From Ceratopteris richardii (taxonomy: Eukaryota > Streptophyta > Polypodiopsida > Polypodiales > Pteridaceae), in NCBI GenBank assembly GCA_020310875.1, contig CM035433.1, positions 104,898,758 to 104,962,757 of the forward strand: a DNA stretch of 64,000 nucleotides, read 5' to 3'. The position numbers and the translations under genes were made by a program. The notes beneath the pieces were generated by a model. It did no database searches. It saw only the letters and a list, made by a program, of their open reading frames with translations, and was not told the DNA's origin. This document shows, piece by piece, positions 49,560 to 63,498 of the stretch; position 1 is the stretch's first letter, and the number at the start of each line of letters is the position of its first letter.

Positions 49560-52500
49560 TCTTCATGTTGACTCTTCATGAACATCCTGCAATCCAATCA
49601 TTGATTTAAACCTGCAAAGTTTTGTACCATCTAATGCTTCAATCAACTGCACATTGCATATTAATTGATACATATGCCAACTGAATATCCTTGGTCAATA
49701 GCTTCTCTCTCACATAATGATTGTGGAACTCTATATGCTTGTTCCTAGAATGATAAATGGGATTTGCTGCAAGATGTAATGAACTTGTTTTATCTCCAAA
49801 AATCATTGGAGATGTAGTATGCAAGCCCAAATCTGTGTATAACAACATGATCCATATGGCCTCTTGAGTAGCATTGACCAATCCTCTATAATCTGCCTCT
49901 ATAGAAGATAAAGCAACAATAGGTTGCTTCTTTGAAGACTAGGATATAGGCTTATAAGTTGCAAAGGATAGGTATCCTGAGGTACTCCTTCTATCATCTT
50001 TGCATCTGAATATATCTTGATGTCCAAGTCTGATGTATAAGGAAAATATAATCCATGATTTTGAGTACCCTTAAGGTACTTTAAAATCCTTTTGGTAGAC
50101 TCCAAGTGAGGTGCCCTAGGCTTGTGCATAAACTGATTTAGAACACTTACTCCATAAGCAATATCACTCCTTGTCAATGTAGCATAGTTCAAGCTTCCTA
50201 CTATGCTTTGATAATCTGCAATGTTCTCAAGTACATCACCTTCATGAGCACTTAATTTTAGGTTTACCTCCATTGGAGTACTTGCAACTTTGGCATCCTG
50301 CAAATGAAACTTATTTAACATATCCTGTATATACCTTCTCTGAGTAATATAAATTCTAGAGTTAGTATAGACTAACTCAAGTCCAAGAAAATATTTTAGT
50401 GATCAAAGGTCACTAATTTTGAATTCCTTCATCATCTGATTCTTGATCTACTTGATCCATTAGCAACATTACCTATGACTATGATATCATCAACGTATAC
50501 ACATAGGAATATTACCTGTGAATTACTTCTCGTGATGAACAGAGAAGAATTAGCTTTACTCATGATAAAACCTTGATCTTGAAGGTATTTGCTTATTGAT
50601 CCATCAGAACTCCTTTTGATCTTAATAATCCATCTAGAACCAATTACCTTCATAGACTCCTTTTTTGGTACTAGTTCCCAAGTATCACTCTCCTTGAGTG
50701 CTTCAATTTCCTCATCCATAGCTTCCTTTATGCTGGTTCTTCAATTGACAAGTCTTTTGAAAGATAAATAGAGTGCTTCGAAACTAAGGAAGTGTCATAC
50801 CTGTGAAGAGATGGATAAGTATGTGTTTGAAGATGAAGAGGTGTTGCAAAATCCTTGATCTACACCAGCCAAATGAACTCCAGGAGTATATGGTGGGCCC
50901 TTTTAGCTTGCCAATGGATGTGTTAGACACCCTATGTACCTTGGAAGATCACTCTCAAAAAGATAGATCAAAATAGATAAGTTGGAGTTAGCTCAAAGGT
51001 GAAAACTTGCTATTCTTGGTTCATACACCTGTCGAGTGTTTTACATAATTCTCTGAGCACAGCAGCAATTAGCTTAATTCCTCTTGGGGAAGTCTAGGTA
51101 GCTTAAAGAGCTAACTTTCAAGAGTAATCTCATCAAAAATAACAAAGCACACACTGAGAATGAGTTTTAACAAGTGATGACATCATCCCGATTTTCACGG
51201 GCTGCTACAGAAATAGACCAGTGAGCAGACAAATCACCATAACTCAAAATGTAGAACTCCAATGATTATGACAAATTATATGCTTATACTAGACAGTAAG
51301 TTGAATCCAACAAGCTTTAAATCACTGAATTTGGATAAGTAAACACTGAGAAATGGCTCTGACAAGATGAGTGAAAAAGTCGGGTACCTGAAAGAGAGGT
51401 GAAGATGAACAGACCCTGTTGACTTCAAATGAACATAACTGAAGATTGCAACATCCAAATGACATGAAAATTTATGAGCATATAGTAGACTTATAGAGCT
51501 AACTTTACCAAGTTAAATCACTGAAAATGATGCACCAAGCTCAGAGAAAACATCTCTGCAAGCTGACTGAGAAAAACTGAGAGTAATGGCAGTGAGTAGT
51601 ACACTTCACAAGAACATGGAAAGATGAACTCAAATAATCATGAAAATGAAAGTATATTGCTTGTACAATACAATGACTTACTGATACATATGTGTGCCTT
51701 GTAATCACACCTTGATATGGCATAAAGCTCAGCTCTTGGAGGTCTTCACATAGGTCTCTCTAACCACGACTAAAACTGCCATCTATTTATAGTTGAGTTT
51801 GGGAGGCTAACTTCCCTCAATCACTCTCCAATCAATCAATGATTGATTTGATTCTCTACCTACCACAAATCACAAATTCGTGGCTCCTCTTTCCATTCTT
51901 GATCATGTGGACTCAACCACTTAAGATTCTCTTACTTTTACATTAAGTAAACTCTTCAAAAGTTACAAGAGGTAGTTCACAAGTGAACTTTACATAGTCT
52001 TCATTTTAAGGCTTTTTCTATGACTTTGTGGGACTCAAGCCAATACTTAGGCTTGTCATAGACTTGCTCCAACAATACCCATATCTAATTCGTTTCTTGC
52101 TCTCCCTTTGTGATCTTCTGATTGCTTGGTTGGACGATTCAGGTATATCCTCCAATCTCTTCATCTTGCCTTTGCCTTTGGACTTCCATGCCTTGAACTC
52201 TTCTAGGTTGATGATGTCCTCAGCATCTCAATTGATGTCTCCATTCTAAGTAGGCTCCTCCTTAGTGAGGCTTCGAAACTCCTCTTCGAAGTCATAAGGT
52301 AGTTTTATCTTCCTACATTCACTATTAAACCAAGAGTCATTCTCATCAAAGACAAGATCTCTACTGACCATGAATCCCTTGTTTGAAGGATTGTACAACC
52401 TATATCCTTTCAGATTTAGATCATACCCTATGAAAATACACTTATCTGCCTTAGGGTCTAGCTTACCTCTTATCTGATAAGGGATATGACATAAGCTACA

Positions 52501-54672
52501 CATCCAAAGATCCTGCAATGATCAAGTGAAGGTCTTCTACCATGCCATGCTTCATATGGGGTCATCACATCAAGAGATTTGGATGGCAACATGTTTACAA
52601 GATAAGTGGCAGTGGATACACTCTCTGCCCACAAGTAGTTAGGTAATTTTTTCTTATTTAACATTGACCTAGCTGTTTCAACAATTTATCTATTTCTCCT
52701 CTTTGCCACCCCATTTTGCTCAGGGGTATACCTTGTTGTGATTTCTCTCTTGATTCCTATGTCCTCCAAAAATATATCGAACTCATTTGAGAAGTACACA
52801 CCTCCTCCATCTAACCTTAGTCTCTTTAGGTTTCTCCCTGTTTGGTTCTCATCAAGTGCAAGATACTTTTTAAAGCAACTGAATACTTCATCTTTGTGCT
52901 TCATAAAGTACAATACAGTCCACCTACTGTAATGATCAATGAAAGATACATAATATCTTGATGCAGAGATTGAAGGATCATTACTTGGGCCCCGTACATC
53001 TGCATGGACAAGCTCTAGGTAGTCCTCATGCATGTAGCCTTTCCTTGAGAAGGGTAACTTGTGAGATTTTCCAAACTAACAAGCACCATATTTATAAATC
53101 ATGTGTTGCTTGGATACATTAGGTATCGCGAGCACACATTGGTCTCTACATATTTGTTTCAAGGTTCTTTCACCAACATGCCCTAATCTTTTATGCCAAA
53201 TTTCAAGCTCTGATAATGTTTGATCTTTATAAGTATAAAGTGCAATGTTCCTTGTATCCTCAAGTTCAAAAGTGAATAATCTACCTGTCTTTTCTACTTT
53301 GGCAATTCTCTTGAACCCATGTTGGGGATCCTCCACAAATGCTCCATATTGATTAAATCTAACCTGCAAACCCTTTTCCACAATCTATCCAACACTCGTC
53401 AAATTCTCGGTAATTGTAGGTACATACAGAACCCTACTCAACAGATTCTTGTTTCCATCAGAGGTCTTAACATTCTCTACTTTAATCACTGAATGCTTGG
53501 TGTCATCACCTCTTTGTACCTGATGCTTATCCTTTGTTTCCTCAAGGTCAAAGAGAAGAGCTACATTGCCTGCCACATGGTTTGAGCATCCTGAGTCAAT
53601 GTGGAAGAGATGGTCATCATTTATACTTGGTTTTGAAGTCATGTTCACAGAATCTTCTTGCTCCTCTGTGTGGTTTTTGTAATATTTCCTTGATTTGTAT
53701 CCTCCTTGGTAGTTGTTATTGTAGTTGTTGTTGTATCCTTGATGGAGATTGAATCTTCCTCTTGATTGTGTATATCCACCTCTTTCATATCCTCTACCTC
53801 TCTGATTCTTGAAGTTCCTGAAACACTCATCAGTAGTATGATTTGATAAACCACAAATAGTTCATGGTGAGGAGTTATAAGGTCTCCCCCTACCTTGCTT
53901 ACCTCCTTTGCCCCTTCCTCTTGATGTTCTACCTCTCCTTGCATAGTTTGCTTGGGAGGTAGTTCCTTCATCTTCAACCTTTTTGTTCTTCCCTTTCTCT
54001 TTGGACTTACTTTTATCAGTATATAGGGTAGAAGAGCTGTTACCTCTTGATGAATCTCCATTCTTGTTGAGCTTGGCTTCATGGGTAAATAGTTGCCCCA
54101 TGAGTGTTGTAAGATCTAGAATCTGCATGTCCATGTACATGTCCATGGCAGTTGTGAAGCTCTCCCATTTGTCATCAACTTTAATACCATTGATTACTTG
54201 TCTTACAATCTGCTCCTCTTCAATTTCTTCTACTATGCGTGCCAAAATGATCTGCTACATCTTTGGCTTTGGTCACATACTCTGAGATCCCTTGATTAAG
54301 TTGCTTTCTTTGAGTGGTAAGCGCAATCCACAATTGGTTCTTCCTAGCCCTTGTGTTGGCAGAGAAATAAGAAGACAATGTTTCCCAAGTCTCTTGGGAT
54401 GTCTTAGAGTTCCTAATATGTGGAAAAAGAAAATCCAAGATTGAGTTAAGTAGGTAGGACCTTGCTAATGCATCCTTGGCACACCATGTGTTGAGTCTTT
54501 CATGCTCCTCTCTTTGTAGGTTGTCCTTTGCTTCTAAATATGGGCATCTCCTCATCTCTTGAAATGTATCCATAGAGGCTCCTTCCTTGTAAGTATGTCT
54601 TCATCATCAAGGACCATGCTTGATAGTTTTTCCTGTCCAATTTATCAATGAAAGAAGGAAAACCATCTTCCA
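49560..54672 (-). pseudogene. Defective copia gag-pol of D3
   Basis: Reads from about 54672 on the minus strand: gag (54573-53862), zinc knuckle damaged, protease intact as HIDSGCSNHVAG (about 53600), the two family stops at 53387-53385 and 53078-53076, integrase pieces 53033-52686 and 52664-52246, then linker interrupted by a solo LTR. RT resumes at 50719 (TWELVPKKESMKVIGSRW) but DGSISKY jumps to LQDQGFIMSK, deleting the QLDVKNA catalytic block. YVDD survives at about 50490. RNase H fragments follow, with AKMIEGVPQ marking a frame slip and 49881-49639 the end. Confidence 0.9.
50802..52074 (-). repeat. Solo LTR inside D3
   Basis: A 1273-bp insertion with TG...CA ends (minus strand TGTTGGAGCAAG...CTCTTCACA), flanked by perfect 5-bp duplications ATACC (50797-50801 and 52075-52079). 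It interrupts the D reading frame that is continuous in D2 (GYDSYLV...). A TATA box CTATAAATAG lies at 51792-51783 on the minus strand. There is no internal coding sequence and no second LTR, so it is the product of LTR-LTR recombination. The family is not otherwise present in the window. Confidence 0.9.
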
Positions 54673-54686
54673 TTTTACCTTAGCTT

Positions 54687-54698
54687 TGCTCTGATACC
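54687..54698 (-). other. Primer-binding site of D3
   Basis: TGGTATCAGAGC on the minus strand, a perfect plant initiator-Met tRNA complement, two bases from the LTR end. Confidence 0.92.
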
Positions 54699-54700
54699 AC

Positions 54701-55532
54701 TGTTGGGATAGATGGATGGACACTCCAAGAAATGAGTAGGTACTACCAAATCCTGCTTAGTACCAGCCCCTTGTGTCTTCACAGATGATATGTGGGCCCT
54801 CTTAGCTTTCCAATGACACTATACAAGTGCCTATGTACTTTGGAAATGATGTAAGAAAAGATGGAATCAAAACACACTACTTCCAAATAGAAGGATCAAT
54901 GAAAACCTTCTATTTTTTATCATACACCTACTGCTTGTTATGCTCAGTGCTACTAGTACAATAAGAATTAGAAACCTTCCTTTTAGAGTTATCTAATTAT
55001 CTTACTAAGCTAATACTTCCAAGTGGAATCACTTGAAATAATGCACTATACACAGAGCAATCAATTTAGCAATTGAATCATTACCCCCGATTTTTTAGGA
55101 CCTCTGCAGAGTTTGAACAATGAGTGTTTTGATGTGCTTTTTTCCAAATTGGCTGAATGGTTTCCTTAAAACTTTATCATCATGTAGATAACTTGGAGCT
55201 GATTCCAACAAGCTATAGATTATTGAAAATGGTGGAGAATTGACTAAGATATGAGCACTTCAAGTTGACAATTATGAATGACTATAAAAGAGAGATCATA
55301 GATGAACAATGTAGATGTATTGTATTAATGTTGTACAAGATGATAGGTAATCATAGCTTGATGATGGTGGGTAGTGTAGGCTACAATGTAGACCTCACGT
55401 GCTTACAAAATGTTAATGGAGAACTCGGGATTGAACATTCTACACGCAACTTTTTTAAGTCACCTTTTATAAGTGTTACATTCAACTTTGAATTTGAATT
55501 CAACTTTTGACTCTCTCTAAAAGTAATCCACC
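54701..55532 (-). repeat. 5' LTR of D3, truncated
   Basis: From CCCAACA at the primer site outward to AAGTAATCCACC, where a C leader begins. About 250 bp of the LTR start are lost. Confidence 0.87.
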
Positions 55533-57435
55533 GGCTTTCAATCAATGCGAGGGAAGTATACTTTTGAGGATGCAAGACATCTACCCCATCTGTTTTGGTG
55601 CTTTTGAAGCATAGAGGTAAAAATATTCATGCTCCTCACTCTTCATGGATCAAAGACTTATAGAAGAGTAAAATATAGCACATCAAGTCAGAATATAGAA
55701 CTCAAAGTGAAAATTATATAAAAGAAAGTCAACCATAGAAGTTTAGAATGGCTAGCTTCCTCATGGGAAAAGGATTATGCAGTCTCATTAGTGGTACACA
55801 TGCTCCACCTAGACTGGGAGAGAATCCCAGTCTTGATTAGCTGAGGACTTCACAAAGTGGAATGAGAGAGATAAGAGAGTCATATTAATCGTATCACATC
55901 ATATTAGCAATGCAATGATAGCACATATTCAAGTTCTATACCCTTTAATTAAAGAGTGGGAAACCCTAGAGTATCATCCGCTTCAACCAAATCTAGAAAA
56001 ATTTAATTGAAGAATGAACTAAATAACTTAAGGAAGACTTCTAGTAGTAATATCAATGATTATAGTATGAATATCAAAGAAGTAAGTAATTCATTGGGAT
56101 CCATAGGCTGTCACATAGGTAATGATGACCTAGTTGCACACACATTAACTAGGCTGAGGGATGATGAGAAATGGAAGGCTTTTACCACTTTTGTGTATGT
56201 TAGAGATACTCTTTCCAAATTTGAGCATCTAGTGGACTTGATGGTCACTAAGGAGATGAGCATTTAAGGCTCAAATGCAAAAATGCAATGAAGTCCAAGC
56301 ATTTTATGCAAATAAAGGAAGAGGTAGAGGAAGAAATCAGAGTAGAGGTAGCGCAAGGCAAAGGAAATGGATCAAATGTAGATTCTGACCAAGAAAAAGG
56401 AAGCAAGTTCTCTTCATCAAGAGGAAGAGGCAAGTTCGTTGTAAGAGGAGGAAGGTACAAATAGAATCAAGACAACAACAACAACTCATAAGGATGTTGT
56501 ATATGTGGCAAGTACAACCACTATGGAAGTGATTGCTATCAAATACAAAAGAGCAATTCATCATACGAAGGACGGGTTAATTATGAATCTACTTCAAATG
56601 ATAATTAAGTGTGTTAGCTATGATGTAGATGAGTGACTCCAAGACACAAGGGTCAAGAACATGGTACATTGATAGTGCATGCACTAATCATATGAGCTGC
56701 AAAAGGATTTCTTTTCAAATATGCACGTACCATCAACGAAAGGACATGTTGATCCAGGTGATGGCACCCCTCATGCTATCACACATATAGGTGATGTTAT
56801 GCTAGATAATCTCCACAAGGCAAAGTGTGGCTTGTTCATTATCATCAATTTTTGTAGAAACAAAAAACGTTCAAACATCTTGGTCAAGATTTTCTTCATG
56901 CTCCCACAATATAAAGAATCTTATTTCTCTATGTCAAATGATTAAGGGAGGATTTCAGGTCAAGTTGAACTAGAATGGATGCCTTGTGGAAAACCCTAAG
57001 GAAGGGTCTAGATTGGTGGTGAAAGGCAAAAAGGAGGAAAGGCTATTCATATTGGATGTGAAGCCAAATTTCAACCACACTACATACTTGATATATGGAA
57101 GTAGCAAGGCAACAGAATTGGACCAATGACACAAAAGGTATGAACATATCAATACTTAGAGGTTGAAGGATATGGAAAGGAAGAGGATAGTGCATGGATT
57201 ATCAAATATTTACAATCAGAATCTTAAGAACTTGTGTGAAGCATGTTGATTCGGTAAGAAATCAAGGTTACCTTTCAACAACAACAAATATGTGAGCTAT
57301 CATCCACTTGATCTAGTTCATACAGATGTGGCAACAAAGGACAACTCAATGGAGGTAATATATACTTTGTAACTTTCATTGAAGAATAAGGATGACTTGG
57401 CTTTATTGTATGAAGCATAAATCTGATTCAAGCAA
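55533..57435 (+). pseudogene. Copia C4 relic (leader, gag, protease, integrase N-terminus)
   Basis: Leader from 55533, gag 56007-56267 (MKNELNNLRKTSSSNINDYS), Arg/Gly-rich linker, zinc knuckle CCICGKYNHYGSDC (about 56492-56533), protease at about 56660-56945 (WYIDSACTNHMSC with a frame slip just after), GAG-pre-integrase (about 57000-57250) and SYHPLDLVHTDVATKDN of the integrase core, broken at 57435 by a C LTR. At ACTCATAAGGATG (about 56484) it is uninterrupted, an empty site for D. Confidence 0.83.
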
Positions 57436-58138
57436 GAAACCAAGCATGAATACTCATGCTCAAATTTGAAATTGAATTCCCCTCATATCATGCAATTAAC
57501 CACCTATCCCACTGAGGTGTGATGAAGCCTACTATCTAGGAAAAGAGCTCTCTATCATTTAGGGAACCTTTTGAAAGTCTTATAAACACACATTGTACTT
57601 TGAATTAATAAGATCCCACGTGTTATCTCTCTTAGGACTTGAATAAGATTGTGGAGCCCTTGCTAAGCAAGCCCCCCTTGCTTAAGTATTTTCATCATAC
57701 TTTGAGTTGCTATATCTTACAAAGACGTTTGTGTAGAAGCTAGATAGATGTTGAGTGTTGAGCAAAGTTCCCTGATAATTTTGTATCTAGTTATTGTAAT
57801 CTTTGGTTTCTTAGAATGCTCAGAGCTCATATCTCATTTTATTCTATTATAATGGAAATTAGTTTTGGAGTGAGTAGTTGTCTCTCTATGCATGCTTAGT
57901 GAATGCACTAAATAGTATGCCTTGGAGGCATCACTTCTCATAATAGGGTCAACCATTTTGAGTGAGCTAGCTTGAATTACAAAGGTCCCATACTATATTA
58001 TGATTGTGAAAAATCTCTCATGGCTGTTTTGCAAGAGCTAAAGAATCATCACTTTGAGTGAATAGAGGTATCTATGAGCATACTTGTGAGGAAATCTATG
58101 GTCCAAGATGCATAGGGAAGGTGTACATTCTCCCATCA
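57436..58138 (+). repeat. C-family LTR (C5)
   Basis: Matches 34714-35434 reversed, and ends ...ACATTCTCCCATCA before TGGTATAGTATA, a degenerate primer site. The LTR start is missing. Confidence 0.8.
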
Positions 58139-58689
58139 GTGGTATAGTATAATTTTGACACATAGAGAAACTCAAGAGAGAAGAAGGAAACATTGAAAGA
58201 CTTGGAGGAAGGTGCACTATTGATTCATGTTTATGGGCTTTCAATCAACTCGAGGGAAGTATACTATTGAAGAAGCAAGACAACTACCCCATCTATTTTG
58301 GTGCTTTTGAAGCATAGAGGTAAAATATTCATACTCTTTAATCTTCATGCATCAAAGAGTTATAGAAGAGTAAAATAGGCACATAAGGTGAGAACATAGC
58401 AGTCAAAGTGAGAAATAGTTTAGAATGTCGAGCTTCCTCATGGGAAAAGGATTATGGGGTCTCATTAGTGGTATATATGCTCAACCTAGATTGGGAGAGA
58501 ATCCTACTCTTGTTTAGCTGAGGACTTCACAAAGTGGAATGAGAGAGATAAGATAGTCATATTAATCCTATGTAAACATATTAACAATGAAATGATAGCA
58601 CATATTCAAGGTCTAAACCATTTAATTAAAGAGTGGGAAACCCTAGAGAGACTATCATCTACTTCAACTAAATCGAGAAAGATATATTC
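58139..58689 (+). pseudogene. C5 leader and gag start
   Basis: Leader homologous to 47391-47960 and 55533-56000. It is cut at AAATCGAGAAAGAT, just before the MKNELNN gag segment, where X2 starts. Confidence 0.75.
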
Positions 58690-61600
58690 CATTTCTAAGC
58701 ATGACTGGTGCATGTACTTTATAACTAGGATGGGATTTGTATCCCGATCAAGACTTTGAGAACTCTTGATGCACTTGAATTTGTTTTGGAAAACGTGAAG
58801 TTTGGTTGATCCAGACATGTGACTTGGATGTTTGTACAATAGTTAACTCCCAAGCAATAGTTACTTGATTTCATAACCTGACTCGAGGACTACTTGGTAT
58901 TGATAGGCTTGAAAATCCTATGTAAACTATAGGAGAAAGGTTTTCATTTACTTTGGATCAACCTTAATATATATTGACCAAGTCAAGTACAAAATGAAAA
59001 TCACCCAACTTGGGACATTGTTCTCAAACACTTCAGCAAAAAGTTCTTGAGAATTGTTAATCTTATGAGCAATTCCTAACTTCCCTGTTCAAGAGTATAC
59101 ACGAGTCTAGGAAATCATAAGAGTTATGCTAGTAACTGGATTCTAACCCAAATTAATTAGTGAATCTTGGACTTACTATCTTTTGAAGATTGAATACGTT
59201 CTTGTACAGAACATCTATCTAGGATGTTTAACTTAGTTATCTAGTTCGAATTGGCAACCCTAAACTTTTGCAAAAGAAATCAGATACCATAACTGAGTCA
59301 ATTCCAAAAGATTTGGAACACGGAAGGAAATAACTAAAACTCTTTATAACTAATTCAAACCTCTAAGCTCTAAACTTGCTATGAGTCAAATACTTGATGA
59401 TCCAACACTTTAGCTCAAGACTTTAACTTCTTAACAATCTGTTTCAACAAGGTATTGAAGCATTTTGTCTACTATCTTTAAGAGAAAGAAACTCGATTCT
59501 CAAAAAGATTCACAGAGTATATCTAAACATCATCCAACCACAAAATACTAGTGTGGTATCCAACATTAGTGCATTGACTCACTGAGGTTCTATTGATGAG
59601 TTTTTACTCAAATAATGCTTCACTTGAAACTAAGTTCATGCCTATATTCAATCTTTATGAATTCTTATTGGGAATGGAATTCTTATGCGTTTCTTTAATT
59701 CAAAAGTCTGAATTTTACCAAGTTACACTAAGAACTTGTTGCTTGACTTAGTCAGTCTATTGCAGAGTTGAAAGATTCAGTTCAAAGTCAAAGTCTTACT
59801 CTTTTAGAAACTTATCAAATATTTTCAAATCATCAACACTTTAGCTTGAAGTGTTTCAAGAAGAACTTGGAAGCTACCTACTTCATATCTTCTTACCAAC
59901 TTGATCTTGATGTATCTTGAGATCGTACTTTTATCCTCCCTGAATCAAAAGTTATCCTTGGAAGTTTTAATTTTGTTTAAAATCAAATCTAACTTCAAGA
60001 TTTATTCTAGGACTAATTAACGATAGCTATCATTACACGATCCGATGACCCATTCCATCTTTCCTACATCAATCTGAGTATAAAATCTGGTGTCCCATAC
60101 CACCCTATTTTATATTCACGTTAATGTGTGTGTGATATTTATCCTAAAGTCTAAACATATCTTGATAGAGGACCTTTTCACTTCAACTCTTTGAAGTTTC
60201 AGGCATTACCTCTAACTTGATATTTTAGGTTCTAATTCCTTTGCATGATCATTTCATAATCTCATGCCTTTATCTTGGAAACTTTAAAACCTCTTGATAG
60301 AATATCGCTTCTTCTTTGCTCCGATTTTCAAGTGAAAACCACTTAGAATTCCAAGTACTTGAATTTTCTCAATTCAAGTTTGATTGGTTATTCTGGACCG
60401 ATTCATAGTGACAAGAGTGATTTACTATTTGTCTTTAGTTTCCTTTTTAACAAAAGCTTTTAAGTAGCTACCCAAGGGACTTTATAGGAATCTCTCTACT
60501 GCTTAAGTCTAAGCATCCGCTCATGCTCTTGGATTGCACTGAAATCCTTTTCAGGATAGGTAAACTATATGTTTTACCCTCCCCAGACTTAATTACTGTA
60601 GACACGGTTGCAGACTACATACTTGGAATATCTACTCTATTGAGACTTGGAACAACTTACTATTTTGATTGCCCATTCAATGTTGTGGATTATCTATGAA
60701 TTGAATCTTTTAATTCATTTGAGAGCTTCTGGAAGATCGTGTGCGGGTCTTGAACCTGTTATCTCACGGGCATGATGGGAATGTCGTGTCGTAGGACATA
60801 GGTTTTTTTTTTCTATGTGGTACTTCACATCATGCCCTGTGTAACTAGAAAAGGAATGTTTGAGCAACATATATTGCTAAGACAATCCGTTATTGCTTCA
60901 TGGTTGAAGCATCATACTTGTAAATTATCATCAAATGATCGAATTGTGAGGCCAGCAGTAGGTTACATCTATCAAAAGAAGGCAGGGTTTTGCTTCTCTA
61001 AACATACAAATTGAGCATCGATCTTCATGCGCTGCATCAATCTTCAGGTGCTGCCTTGATCTGACATAAGAACAATAATATTTTCTTTTGCTCTCGAACC
61101 CTCATGAGAAAAGTGTTGGAGCAGAAAGAAGGAGCTCAAAAACTTTCATGAGCAAAACTACGAGCAAAGTCGTAGGTCTACAACAAATTTGAATCGTTAA
61201 AGATCTTTGCACTCTTGGTTAAGATCAACTATCAGTGATGGTAGTATGTAAGATCAACTGTCAGCGATGTCGAGGGCACAATATACAGATGCAAGTTCTA
61301 TCTGCTCCTCACAAAATTCCACAAAAATTATGGACAACAGACATCCAATGAACTTGTTTTTTCACCATACAAAAGATCTGTTTTGCAAGGTGCGATAGGT
61401 AGTACAATAGTTGAGGGCCGCAACCAACATCGAGATTGCAGACCTCTATCTCTCTATCTACTTTATTACTTTTGAGCTTGATGATACAAACGATACACAA
61501 AAAGGAGTTGGCAGATAAATTTTGATGTCGACCATCTTTTTCCTCTCGTGGATTACAGGGGAATCGCCGTTTGATGGGGTAGCAACATCAAATCTCCATA

Positions 61601-62941
61601 GCTGCACTACCTGTCGAATCTTTTTGCTACTGAATCATGAGCTGCTACAGAGCATGAGAAGCCTCAAAAAGAAAAATAGACTCCAGCCAATGAATTTGAA
61701 GATCTCCATGAATTTCTGCTGCTGAAAATCAAGAAGCGTTTGATTTTTGTTGAAGAAAAATACTTGCCCAAGGTGTTAATCACTCAAAACGGATAGGCGG
61801 AGGAGTCATCAATGACTTGAAAAACGTTTCGCAACATGCGGTTGCAGGTTTAAATCTTGTATGCTTTCTCATCTCAGATATAGATTATCCTTTTTCACCT
61901 CAAACCTGGAGGTTGCGACAAAGATTCATCGAAAAATCCTCCAGCTCACTCAAATGCTTTTGCTTCAGTACAATGACCGGATAGTGGTGCTTACTACCAC
62001 ATAAATACCACAAAGAGCCCAGCGCAGATAGATAATTCCTCTCAAGCAAAAATTGTGGCATCAAATCCACAGATGAAAAAATAGAAGAGCTATATGCGGC
62101 GCTCGTTACTCAATATATGAGTGTACACCAGCAATCATTGAGTTGCATTGAAGCTTTTGTAATCCTCTATGGACAAGAGAACGGACTATTGTGATGTAGA
62201 ACTGTTGGCAGAGTTAGAATGGCATAAGCTTGATCATCATGAGTACAACAGCCAAGCTTCTACTGTGAGAAAATGATGTCATGATTCTTTTCCGCTCTTT
62301 CAGGATAGCATAAGTTAGCATGAATTCATGGCTACGTCAAAATCTATGGAGCTGCCTGGCTATCGGATTCAACTCCTGATCTCTAAAATGCAGGGAAAAT
62401 AAGTTGAGCAGCGTCCAGATAACAGTTTCCTCTGGCTGCGTTCGATTAATTCCTAAACTCGGCTAGATTTTGCTTAAAATCATTGTCTGTGGTGCCAAAA
62501 CTTTATAACTACTAGCTTGCTCTCATGGATAAAGGCCTGCTCTAAAATGGTGGTGAGTTGGATACTCTCGTTTGGAGCTCGGGACACCTCAGAAGCTGCA
62601 GACTATTGAGCAGATCCGCATATATATTATCAACCGCAAATCTCAACTGTCACTCCTCATTTTACTCCATGGTTAGAAGATTGGCCAACCATCCATACGT
62701 CATGAGCTCAAAACTCACGTTCTACAATTGCGGGGCTGGACAAGATAATCTTTTACTTCCAGAATCGAAAGAGATGAGGTGATGAGGTTTACTGTCGAAA
62801 TCCAACATCAAAGAAAGAAGAATAACTGCATGGACATACATAGTAGATTGCTCACATAAAGCCGACGATATAAAAGAATATCTCCATGGAACTTTAAGAA
62901 AGGTGATGAACCTAGCAAGGTCTCCATGAAAACTTAACCAT

Positions 62942-62954
62942 GCTCTGATACTAA
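62942..62954 (-). other. Primer-binding site of X2
   Basis: TTAGTATCAGAGC on the minus strand immediately after the LTR; one mismatch to the initiator-Met form. Confidence 0.82.
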
Positions 62955-63498
62955 TGCAAAAACCTAAGGATTACGACCACCACGTGCTAGAGAGAGGACT
63001 CTTTTCCCCTTATGCCTGTATATATAGCTGCTTGAATCAATGAGGACCACAAATGTAAGTAGAGTCCACAAGTGCATGTGCAATCTCCTCAGCTCCTTTC
63101 ATATCTTCCACTAGAGTCTACTAGTGGTTGGAATGATCTTGACCACTGCTTTAGTACCTTCCACTAGAGTCCACTAGTGGTGGTTGTACTCGCCACTCAA
63201 GTTAAGTCTCCCAAGACTCAAGTTAACTCACGTTAACTTGAGTTAGAAGGCTCTAGAGCTTCTTGGGCAAAATTCTCTCCCCATGCTCCCTATGGGGATT
63301 GAATCCAAGACCTCCTCCTTCACAACCATGAGTCTTAACCACTAAGCTAAGTGAATCACTTGAATATGAGAGCACATGAACTTATGCTCGAGTCTATTCT
63401 TGAGATCTTTGTTCCTACAGAGGAGCGACCAGATGGTGTCTGATTTTAGATCTGTCTGGACCAGTCAGATCCCTAGACCATAGACTTACTTTATTACA
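62955..63498 (-). repeat. 5' LTR of X2
   Basis: 544 bp, TGTAATAAAG to GGTTTTTGCA on the minus strand. Flanked outside by TCTAT (ATAGA at 63499-63503). Carries the tRNA-like module: A box 63349-63339 and B box 63306-63296. Confidence 0.9.

Larger units (their letters stand above)
48446..55532 (-). mobile_element. Copia retrotransposon D3, containing a solo LTR
   Basis: Inverted relative to D1 and D2. The 3' LTR is on the left (48446-49528), defective pol and gag in the middle with a 1273-bp foreign LTR inserted, then a perfect primer site and a truncated 5' LTR on the right. Confidence 0.9.
58690..63498 (-). mobile_element. Element X2, 3' end missing (gypsy-like, non-autonomous)
   Basis: On the minus strand: complete 5' LTR (63498-62955), primer site TAGTATCAGAGC, then 4.3 kb of interior without recognisable gag or pol, continuous through the point where X1 is broken (GCTTGACTT/AGTCAGTCT at about 59752). 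The 3' LTR is lost at the junction with C5. Several stretches conserved with X1 (for example around 37303-37548 and 62558-62782) have no recognised function. Confidence 0.78.
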
